Of a DNA stretch of 64,000 bases, positions 40,001 to 52,000 are shown piece after piece. Source of the stretch: Synchiropus splendidus (taxonomy: Eukaryota; Chordata; Actinopteri; Syngnathiformes; Callionymidae); the NCBI RefSeq assembly GCF_027744825.2, contig NC_071342.1:17324501-17388500 (forward strand). Direction: 5' to 3'. Both the position numbers and the translations under genes were made by a program. Position 1 is the stretch's first letter; every line of letters starts with the position of its first letter. The notes under the pieces are model-generated. The model was not told the DNA's origin and made no database searches. It saw nothing but the letters and a program-made list of their open reading frames with translations.

Positions 40001-43000
40001 GTCTAACTACCTCTGCGCCTCCCAAAAACAAAGTGAATGCTGCTTTGTGTTGTCAATCACAAGAGGAAGATCAAAGATGATGGACATAATAGTGACGGCT
40101 AATGGTTGACACTTTCAGGAAGCCGCTTGAGCGAGAGATTTAACCTTTTGTTGGCAGTAGAATGCGATGTGACCTTTACCCTTTCCACGGATTATTCCAT
40201 CTTTCATCATAGAAAAGCAGTTATTCCAGCTTAAATATAGTGTTCGTATAACTAGTATGTTTATATACTTCCTGTTATTCAGAGTGAGATTGTGTCAGAC
40301 AGGAAACATGGGCAAAACATGGGGAGAATATTTGCATTTAAATCTTTTTTAATAAATCACATTTATTTGAATATAACTGAATGTGGGAAATAACTGTATT
40401 TTCATTCTCACAATGTATGTTTATTTAATTTGAAAATATATGTCTTCGTTTCTTCTCTCATTCATTTCTTTGAATATCGTATATTGTCACTTGTTTATTT
40501 TGCTTTCAAAACACAACTTTCTTTTTTACCTTTGGACACTAAAACAATCTTTGTTTTAATTTATTTTTTTTTCTTTTTACATACATGAATTATTTGACAA
40601 GAGCCACAGGATTTTTACCTTTTAAAGAATTGATTCAAGGCCAACCTGAATTCAACATAAAGGGAAACATCTTGGTGCTCTTTAAGCTTCACTGCCAGGT
40701 CATGTTAAGATGTAAGATGTAACATCACCTTCCTCACATCTCATATCATCATTCTGAGAGTATGCCATGGACGCCTGGTCCAACTCATGCGACTCAACTG
40801 TACCTTGATGGAGTTCTCTTGCAGAGCAGTTTGGAGGTGAGCTATCTGCCGGTTGAGATGAACCATTGTGATTTCCTCTTTAAACACCTGACAGTTCATC
40901 TTCATCTTCTCCAAAAGCCGCACGTCCATCTGCCTGGGTGAAAGTGTAAATCACGTGAGTTAGCGTCCGGTTATTCCGTTTCTGATGACGGTATTTTTAC
41001 TTCTCTTTGTGGCTGTTGGAGTTGTTGGTGTTGTCACGCAGACTCAGCATCATCCTCCTCTTCTCACTCAGTCGACTTTTCAACGCCTCTAGTTTGTGCT
41101 TCAGCTCATCAGCGCTCAGCTTCTCCACATTCACGTCAACGTCCATGTTCTTTATCTCCGAACAGAACGCGACCAGACTGAGGTGGAGCTCCTGGACCTG
41201 AGCACCAAACAAACTTGGTTCCTATTTGACTTCAGCGTCTATTTATTTTGAAAGTATTAAACCCACCTGAAGGATGACGTTCTGTAAGGAGTCCACCTGT
41301 TGGTTCAGCTCCCTGATTCTCTCCTCCTTCGCCGGCTGGATGTTTATGTTCTCGTTGGACGTGTCGGCCTGTGGTCTTTTTGGTGCCGTGTTACTTGATG
41401 CTTTCTCCTGATAATGAGACAGGAGCATGAAGCCTCCATGATGGCGCTAACAACCATTTCAGTTACCATTTTACACAAGTGCAGCTCCAACTGGGTGATG
41501 TCTGATGGGGCACTGAGAAGACTCCCAATCTGCTGATCTTGTGAGAGCTCGGCCGCTGCATCTGGACACGAGGCGAGTGAAGTATATATATATATATATA
41601 TATATATCACTATATATATATATATATATTACCTTTGTGCAGTCTGAGTGAAAACAAAGTCCGGTCTTCCGTCATTCCAAGCATCTTCAGGCAGGAATCC
41701 ATCACTTTAGCCACCGTTGTCTCGGTCGGGGTTCGGAGGTGAACGATCCTCTCTGATGCTGAAAGACACACACCATACACTCTCAATCTTTCCATAAACA
41801 ACCACACAACTCCCCTTTTCTTGCTCAACTGAAGTACGTTTACTCTTCCAGCAGACCGAAGAGATCACCGTCTTTTCGTCTAGACAGCCGCCTCCAATTC
41901 CAAAAACATGTATGTGTGCAAGCAAACGATTCTGTGAGGATCACTGCTTGCTATATTACTGGTTTCATGTCGATGTTGTGTTGTGTCGATGTGTTAACTG
42001 ATGTAATATTTCTAATACCGCTAAAAGGCACTGAGACAGTGGACACTTCTGACTGTCCATGTCTTTATGAAAAGACAACATACAATCAAATAAGTAGAAC
42101 AACTTCCATGACCCCAGAATCTTTGACTTGAAACCACAGCCATGGGATCAGAAGCATCGTGCTCTAACTGCTTCCCATTGAACTTTATTTTTGTATGTCT
42201 AAGTTTCTGCACAGGCTATGGACTCACGGAGTAAGTGGACAGATAATGTTGAAGGGGTGAAGGAACAAACAACAATTGGTTGAGATTAATGTGAAGAAGT
42301 TTTGTTTCTCATCTTGTGCAAACTTTCTTAAGTTAATTTTTAATGTCAATTTAACATACTGTGTCGGTCTTTAACCCACATTTACCAACAAGGTTAAGGA
42401 GGCTACTTTTTGCCGATGTTTGTCCATCGGTTCGGCAAAATAAATCAAGAAGTTTTGAATTGATTTCAATAGAAATGTCGATGAGACAATGAACAGGCAA
42501 TAGAATTCTGTCTGTCTTCCATGTGGCTCCTGTGTCCTATAGACTTTGCACTGTCATGGTTGTCTTTCCCACCAAGTAGTGTCAGCTCAACTTACTTTCT
42601 TCCATGGCGTCTACTGGGTTTTACAACAAGCTCTGCAACCTGCTGTCCCAGTGAGCTCATATGAACTTGACCAGTTCAGAAAATCTGTCATATTTCATTA
42701 AAAAAAAGTATTTAATTATAAAGATTAAATAAATATAGGCCAAAAATAATGGGAGAAATGGGGAGAAAAGTTTTCCACTATACTATACTTTTACAATTTT
42801 TCTCGTGGAATTTTATCATAGCATTATCGTCCTCAGAGGAGTGAATACCTTAAAATCACATCACATATTTTTGTTTTCACTCATTCAGGGGAATAAAGTA
42901 AATAATGTTTTTACAATTGTAATAGGCAGCTCAATTTAACCATCATTCTTGTTCATGTCATACTTGTCACTGAACTACGACTGCAATAGAAATATATCCC

Positions 43001-46000
43001 CTTTTATGGCTCTTATATATGCTTAAATCCATATTATATCTGTATACAGAGTATCATTAAACACTCTTGTTTCTCTGAGATGGTGGTCTCCAGTATGACT
43101 TTCACAGCCAGAGCTCTGAAGTGAGATGACACACAGTTGCTCACCGTTGATGGTAATCTCGATCAGCTGAGGGTTTCTTGGCACAGCGTAGTTGTGGTTG
43201 TTGTTCCTGTCACGAAGAGATCAACGTTCAAATAAGCGTTACAGCGCATCTTTACGCCGCGTCTCGGGCCGCACCTGAGCGATCGACGATTCAAGCTCAG
43301 GCAGCTGACGTGAGGCGACGACTTGGACTTGCTCATCGACGCTAATGTTGCAGTAAATGTCTCGACATGATTTGGCCCCAAGGTTTCTGTCAAAGAAAGA
43401 GAGGAGGAAACTCTTTGATGTGTCGGATTTTGCCGTATTTGCTTTGCAGTTACGAAGGCAAAGGTACCGAGCAGGGAGTCGAGTGTCCGGGTGATGGTGC
43501 TGGGAGGGTGCAGCTCACTGTAGATGGCAGACAGGAGCTTCTCCCTGTCCTCCAGGCTGGAAATGTGGAGGACGTCCAACATGTTCAGGTCTATAGAGGC
43601 CATGTTGGCTCCGCACAGTTTTGCCTCTGTGAGATGAAGTTTTGCAATGAGGTTGTTAAGAGCGATTATAAAGGATTACAGTCTTTTCAAAGAGCTGCTA
43701 TACGATATGTATCTATGAAATAATGTAGGACTGAACTTGCCAGTTTATCGCCCATAATTTTGTCTCTTTTCTAGATCGCATAACTGGATATTGAGGGCTG
43801 GAGCCTATCAACCCTACATAGGGCAAGGGGTGGGGGACACCCTGGAAAGGTGGCCAGTCCATTTCATATGGATCCACTGTGGTATTAAAAGGAAAAACCA
43901 CAGAGTTTTACAGCATCACATCTTTGACTTCCCTTTCACATTTTTAAAATGACGTACATGCTGAAAACATGAAGTGTGAACGGAAAAAGACAATAAATCA
44001 TCTTTAACATGCAGAAGTTCTACCTCATCTAAGCCTGGTTTCCTTTCATCTCTACCCGCAAACATTCATTAAAATCTGTTTATGTGATCTGCGGTGAGGA
44101 TAAAATAATTTGGCAGCCGCTCCGTTCCTGATGCCGCCACAGGGCTGGGAGAGGAGACAGGAGAATGGGCCCTACCTCTGATGAAAGGGAGATATTTCGG
44201 CAGTCCAATCCTTGTAAACCACTGGCAGACTTCATCTGTGTTCAGCTCCTGGAGAGATTTGGCCTTCTGCCCATCCACATCCTGAGGAGAAGGAGAAGTC
44301 GCATACCTGTTGATTACTGGGGAAAATGGCTTTTTAGAGACAGAAAGTCAAAAAAAAAAAGTTGTGTGATTGTTGTGCTGCCAAGGGTAGGTTCACTCAA
44401 AATCATGGCTGTAAAAGATGCAATAAGTGAATGATCTGGTAATGACATTTAATAGTTACACTGAGGTGAAAAGTGTAGACTCAGAAGAAAAGACGATTTT
44501 GTTACTGTTTGATCATTCGTGAAATTATTGGCAATTATTCGACTTTAATGAAATGTCATATGTTAACACCTCATCGCGTTCATTCAGCGACTGAGCTGCT
44601 TCATGAGGTCTGAGTTGATGCAGCTGGAACTGCTCCTTCTGTTGCTCCTTTGGAGCGAAGGAGCGAATGTAAACACTCAGAATACCCAGTACTTCTATGG
44701 AAAGAAAGTATATTCCCCTTATTGCCCTGTCTTTTTTCATCCCTTTCTCTCCTTTTTCGACAACCTAGCTTGTGTTTGAGGCTCTTCGGGTTGCAGCATT
44801 GATTTATTCACTAATTTATTTTCCAAAACACACTGTACATTATTGTGAATGGATCAGTATGAACAACAACTGAAATGATCTGTTGATCCAAAAGCTTTCA
44901 TTGACTTTACTTATCTTTAACACAAAATGTACCCGTCATCTTTATAAAGCTAGTTATACATTTCATGTGAAAGGCAGTTGAAATTTGATCGAGGGCCACA
45001 AATGGCCCCCAGACCAGGCGCTGCACGTGACAGTCCCAGGTTTCATCCTTCACACACTTGTGCTATAGCAATGGATTTAAACTGAATGTTCTATTCACTT
45101 ATAGGTCGCACAGTGGAACGATAAAAAAACACCTTGTGAATATAGACCGGCAAATTTCATATTCAAATCTGGCCCTACAGTTATTTTATCAAGCTCGAAA
45201 TAGGAACATGTTGTTTAAATTCAGTGCACTGAAAACTCATTTCCAAAGCTGGTCAGTTGTGACCCACCAAGATGCTCGGCCTTGAGAATTAGCTCGCAAC
45301 TAGAGCTAAGCTTCATGTGGCAAGGGACCGGTCAAGCCTATTGTCACTCACGTCTGTGGACATTAAATGTGTGTTTTTGGATGTTGCGGAGGAAACCAGA
45401 GTGCTGGGAGGAACTCTAGAGAAGCAGAGAGCGAACATGGAATCTCCACACATGAAGTTGTAGTGATGCGCTAGCACTCACAAAAAAGTGACTTCAAACT
45501 GCAGCGACTTGAATGCTGAGGAACAAAAGCTATTTTCTTGTGAAGCTATAAGACCTGTTAGTACCTGCTTAGTTTTTGTTTGTTGTGATGTTTCTCAGGA
45601 AAATGAACGTGGAAGCCCATGCTGCCTCAGTCACAGATTCCTTGTTTGTGACGTTCCATGGGAAGAAAACCGGCTTACCGGCTGCCAGCTCAGGCTTTGC
45701 AAATGACTAACAAGATAAGTGATGTCAGAAGTTTGCCTGGTCCCACACATTCCAGCAGTACACTGCCAGATTGAGGGTTTTTATTTTGAATATCATGCAC
45801 GTTCAGCGATCACGTGTGATGAGAAACTTTGATTCTGAACTGCAGATAATTGGAAAGATTTATTTATGAGTGGATTTGTGTTTCACCGATTGCTATAGAA
45901 ACGGGCTCGCTCGCTTGGCTGCACCACGCGGCGTCATTGCTTTGACAGATCAAGAGAGTCGGGAAATATAAACAGAGAATAATCTGTAATTGCAGTGGGC

Positions 46001-49000
46001 CACGTCTGTGTGCTGATGCCACCCTGAAGGCCTTGTTTTCATGGGTTACCTTCTCAGAGAAGTTTCCATTCTGATCCTTTGACTGAGGAATATATGAAGC
46101 TGTCGAAAGAAAGAACAGCATTAGCTTCATGTCTCATTCATCTTCATGTGACTGGTTGCGTACCAGGTGGCTTCACATCTCCGCTGGAAGAGTAGAAAGT
46201 GCTCCTGCTGACCGTCTCCTCAAGACTGCAGGAGCGAGTTATCCGCCTCTGTCACGTAAAGCACATTGCCGTGAACATCGGACAGCGACTTTGGACTAAT
46301 CAATTTAGCATCAGTGAGCAAGATGGTCTCGATCACATGCTGCGGAGAAATGTGAAGTGGCTCCCAGTCGATACTGTAACTGCATTAAAGGTGCAGGGCT
46401 TTTTATAGAGGCATGTGATTTACAGTATGCAGAATCATGGGAAAAGAAGTTGGGTGAGCTTGTATTTACCCTTTGGTGAGTAAATGTGTCCATTGTGGCG
46501 GACTGTGGAGGCAGGGAAAGGTCAGTCTTCAGCGTGTCAGGGCAGCCCACATTTCTGTGGCCTGGATCATCTGTGGAAAAAAAGGGAAACGCCAATAAAT
46601 GGCACATTAGAGGAGAGGTTATTGTGGTGCCTGCAGGCACTGAAAATGAAGACTTTGATATTGTTTAGCCAAACAAGCAAGGTTTCTTGCAGGGATTTTT
46701 ATTTTTTATGGAAAGTTTAAAAATAAGTTGAGAAGAGAGAGACTTGAGGCACGTGATGGCTATTTCGGGCTCATTCTTTGTCCATTTGTTTTGTCGCTAG
46801 CATTCACACGACACGTTGGTGAGAGGAGAGCTACTCCAGGGGGTCTATCCGAAGGACTCGCACACTCGAATATTTAGTTGCTGGAAAGGCACAAGGAATA
46901 AAAATGGTTCCTACAGCGGCAAAGCAGCTGAGGGAACTCAAGACAACAGAAATTGTGTTGATGGAACTAGAAGAGTTCACCAATCCAAAATATTGCAAGG
47001 TATTTAACCACAAAAAGGGCCACGTAAACATAGACAAATGGACTCATGTGGCCCCTCCTTGCTGAGATCAGACATTATTTTCTTTTTAAAGATGGTTTGC
47101 CACACATCCTCACTTCCATGTATTGACATTGGGAAGTGGACTGTTCCGTCCTACACTGACGCCGAAGGCTGCTGACAGCGTTGTCTATCGACACATAAGG
47201 TTTTCAATTGAAGCACATGTTTCACTTTCCACGGCATACCCTGATGTCATGGGCAGTAAAGGAGAGACAGAGGTTGCGATTAGGTAAGGCAAAGGGTGAC
47301 ACGCCTTTTCTTCTTGATGCTTGTAAAGACCCTCCGTCACAGTGACAGCACTGTCAGGAGGAGAGCCACATAAGAGTTTATATGTAGCCAGTGGCATCCA
47401 TTGTAATTCGGTGTAAAGAGTTTCCGAACGTCTCCCACACAGACGCCTGGCTTTGGCATCAGTATAGGACACAAATATCCCAACGTCAATATGTTACACC
47501 ATAGGAGTGAGGATGTGTGGAGTTGTGAGCTACTTTGAAAATGCTTTGTAAGTCATGTCCATCCTGATCTTGACCCAAACCTAACCCTTCCCAAGTTGTT
47601 GGGGAAAGGCTTTTGTGTGTTTTTAATCTCTCACGATCCACCTGAACTACCTTTTGGCCAGTAGAGTAGACCCAGGTGGCGGAGCTTCCCGGACAACTCT
47701 CAGAATCAAGACCGGACCTGCGTACTACAAAACAACTCCAAATGCGTTTCAGTCCGCGCAGTTTTCAGGCTCCTGTTAGTGCGTCCCTGATGGACAGGTC
47801 AGCGAGTCTATTTGCAGTGCATTAGCTGCTGGTGATAATGGACTGGGCTCAACCAGGTTGCCCGGCAACCCGTCAGACACACAAGCGTCTGTCTGCTTGA
47901 TGACATACTTCTCTGACAACTCGAGTCCTTTCCCACAGAAAGGCACACTTTCTTGCATTTTCCGAATGTCTCTCGGTCAGTAAGCAGTTTTTTTAAATGC
48001 TATCATAACAAGCAAGACGAATGATCGCGGCTTTCTCAGGCCGCCAGTCGCAGCCCTGTGATTGTGGCAGATGTTGGAATGTTTGCTGATCTGACTTGTA
48101 ACTTTTATTCCTCCTGCTCGCGTTTGATAAACAGCAGTGTTTTCCGAATACCAACAACAACAACAACAACAACAAAAAAAGGCTGGAACACATGTTTTTC
48201 ATTTCAGGGGCCTGATTCTGAAAGACCTGTTTGACGTGGATGGGAGTTTAGTCGAAGTCAGAATCAGATAAGACAGTGTAATGGGTTTATGTGTGTCAGC
48301 AGAGGAATCTTGTCTGGGTCCCGGAGCGAGGGAGCAGCACGGAGGAGGAGGGGGGGGAGGGATTGTTGGCACTCTCTCCATCACCTGGCCGTCCTGTGAG
48401 TCACGCTGAAGAGGACCCTTCTATCTTGCAGCCGCTAACAAATTCCAGAGCATTAAACACTTGAAACACAACTTCGCTCAGCAGAGAAAGTGGGCGCTTA
48501 GCAGCAAACCCCAGAGCGAGCGTGAGGACACGGAGATCTGTTTATTTTCAAAGATCAGACATAACAATTGATCTGAGAAAAAGTAACTTAAAGTCTCCGT
48601 CTTCGTTTCAAAACCAAATATTTCTAACCTTCATGATGGAAAGATGGAAAAGCCGCTGTGAAAGCTGGAAGACAGCAAATGGAGGGTGCACCCACAGCCC
48701 TACCACAGCCACGCAGGGACTTCAAACAGTTTGCATCTTCCCAGAAAAGTCCAAACAAAATATGGAAGGAAAGAAATCTGCTCTGAGATTAATGGTGGAG
48801 CCTGGAATTGCATGCTGCTGTGCACGGAGAGATGGCTGTTGTAACCAGCCTCTGCACTGATATACTGCACGGTATTTGGAAACTTATCTGTCCGTCATGA
48901 TGTTTTGAATGTCAGTAGTTGTTACAGTGGACGCTGTGACAGTTAGTAGAGGACATTATGGGACAATGTTGGCTTCTTTCACTGCACTGAGGTTTCCTCT

Positions 49001-52000
49001 GATAAACTGGGGAGATGAATTGGTGACTCAACTGTGCGTTTATTCTTACTTGTGTGGACCAAAATACCTCCTTATGAGAACCTTATGCCTATGGCCGTCC
49101 TCCACAAATCCAATCCTCAATTTGAGGATGAAAACCTAAAAATAACTAGGTCACTAAAATCAGTTTTAGGTTTGGTTCAGAGTCCTGGTTAAGCTTAGCC
49201 ATTTGTTTTGGTGGTTAGGTTCAGAGTGGCGAAAGCATTATGTCAATGAGCGGCCTCCACAAAGATAGAGATTCAAACATGAGAGTGTATACGCTCCTAT
49301 ATATCTATGTTTGTGGGGACCAATTCTTGGGAAGACATCTCCTTGTGGGGACCCCATGAGGTTAAGCTTCAATTTTAGGATTAAAACTTCAAAATAAGTG
49401 GGTTTATGTTTGGTTTAGGTCTTGGTTAAGGTTAACCATTTTGGATGGTTTAAGTAATGTCCCCACAAAACATAAAACATGTGTGGGTCAGTGCCTGTTT
49501 TAAAGACAAAAACAAGAGATAAAAAATCTATGTAAGAATTACAAAGATTCACTGTAGCCACTGGGAGGGACCCAGAAGGCATGTGTCAAACACAAGGTCT
49601 GGGTGCCAAACCAGACCCACCAAAATAGTTTCCGTGGTCCACGTATGTGAATGGGAATTACTAATGATAAAGGAGACTTTTATTTCTTCTGAAATAAGCG
49701 CCAGCCACTGAGAGAAGCTTGAGATAAGTACGGTTGTCAATGAAGTCTACAAATCAAAGGGATGTGGGGACAATGCTGTGGTGCAAATGGCTTGTAACAC
49801 TCATTTGAAAGCAGTGGTTGCACAGGATTTGTTGTTATTGCTTTTGAGTTGTGATGAACGTATGTATGAGTTGTTTGTAAGGCTTTCAAGAGTTTGGGAT
49901 TTCGATATGATTTTTACTTCAAGGAAGCAGAAGCATCACATGCAAGCGTCTCAATGTAGGGTTTCTCTGCGGTGGCACCTTTAGAAATCTCACTTTTGGT
50001 TTGTATTTCAAATTGATGTTTAGATTTTAGGTTGAGGATTCTCAGACTCTTGTCCAAGAAGCAATCCCTAGCACGTCACAACAAAAAGAATGTGATTGGA
50101 TTACAGCACTTTCAACAGGATGTCCCAATAGCGCGTCTTCCTCCAGGGCTTTCGTCGGGGCAAGTCAACACATAGATGGACAAACACGTCGCATCTTCCC
50201 ATGTGCAAACAGACAGTGATTAATGAGGCGTGTTCAGCAAAACCTGACTCACACACACAAAGACGTGATGGTTGAGAAAAAGAAAAAAAGAAAAAGTTGG
50301 ACTTCTCATCACGTTTGGGTAATGGATAGGCAAATGCGATGCCTATCATGTCCAGTATTATTGTCCTGCTGGGGTTGAAAAATAAAGTAAGCTCTTTGAG
50401 AGACAACTGAGGGAGGGGAGCGTGCTGACTCACAGGAACCCAAAACCTGGGAACCGCCTGCCCGACCAAGCACTGGGAGAACACACACAATAGCTAAAAA
50501 GGGATTTTTGACAAAGGGGAACTTCTGTGACTCCCAAAGGAGGCTTTCGAGGTACTGTAGCCATGTCACATAATGACCGCAATTTCAGCTGAATGGAGGA
50601 GTGAGATCAAAACCAACACATGAGCTCAACAGCTGCACGGAGCCAATCTTCCCACTGACCTCCGACCTGCAGCCATCAAAAATGCAGACAGTGATTAAAA
50701 TACAGACAGTTTGGGGTTGAAAACGTACCTGATCCGTGCTGAGTTCGTGACAGATGGTTGATGTCGGGGTGACAGCGCTCTATGATTGAAAAAGGGGGGG
50801 TTGTTGAATGAGTTATCCATAATCCAATCCGAGGATTATTGGCCAGCTTGTCTTCGACAATAAAAACGGACTTCAGTAGTAGCCAACATGTTGGACATAG
50901 GCGTATCTTATCTTGGTGTTAGTGGCGCACCACAGTGAGGCTATGTTTTGTTTAGTAGTTGGAAAATGGGCTAACTTAAAAGTGGCTAGATTTAGGTGGT
51001 GTTCTGCAGTTCCATGGATTTGGGAAGGTTTTCTCCTTCAGCTGTACGTCTCCCGTCACAATCATCTGAGATCTGAACCAGCAAAAATTGGGACTTCAGA
51101 AAAGAGCATACAATTGAATCAATAAAAATAGATCCGCTCTTCACATAGTATGAAACTGACATGCAAACACATTGGTAGGCAATGGCCGCATTCCATAGTT
51201 GCAACTCATGAGTTGGTGCGAATACTGTTGTGATAAAATAACCACAAACTCTAAAATAAAGCTTTAGAACCTTATATCACCTTAAGATCAAATAGTCTAG
51301 GCTATTTCACAGCACGTTCTAAGGCATCACACATCGACTTTGGACTTTTGCGTCCAATGTTGATGCAGCCTTCCGTGTTCCGTGCTGGCGCATAAGGTGT
51401 TTCGTTTGGATAAAATGGTTCCCCCCTTGGGTCGCAACAGATCCCCACACCCTTGGCGTAATATACTGGCGTTGGGAAGTGGATTTTTTTGCGTCCTATT
51501 CTAACGCCAAAGGCCGCCTTCTGGGTTGCATGTTGACACACAGGACTTCAGCTGAAGCACCTTCTGCAGAAGGATGGGGTAAGGTAAGCCATGGGATGGT
51601 GTTCCTTTGCTCTACACGAAATGACAGGTAAATTGCTATTGAAAGCGCCTCAAATGCGTTTGAGATATGGTGACCATCAGTAACGGAGCGAGCCTTGTAT
51701 GGCGACCCAGTTGCCCAGTGCATCAAGAAAGGCTGCGTGAGCCTCCACTAGTCGAAAGCCAACCACAGAAATGAGAACCTCAGTGCTCTCAAACTCACTT
51801 TTCAGGAGATGCTGTTGTTGAGGAGCCACTTGCCAACAGTTTTCTGTATCCCCATCAGTATCCAACACTGGCTCCTCTTCCTCTCCCACCTCATCATCAG
51901 AAGCTTCTTCTGCCTTCACCACGCTTCCTTCATCCACCATATTCTCACTTGATACCTGTCCTTCTGTCCTCTCCAAATCGTCCGTCTTCTCCACAATATT

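Larger units (their letters stand above)
46571..50728. other. Long presumed intron with repeats
   Basis: It contains the fold-back at 47097-47522, a (CAA)n run at about 48152-48174 and the tandem repeat at 49051-49490. A minus frame at 47958-47776 (MQESVPFCGKGLELSEKYVI onward) has clean codons, but its possible donor does not fit the phase of the 46470 exon; an alternative first exon is conceivable. Nothing else is supported. Confidence 0.4.

Noticed and set aside
47993..48202. Frame that looks like a signal peptide with a leucine run
   Set aside because: The leucines come from a (CAA)n repeat read on the other strand.
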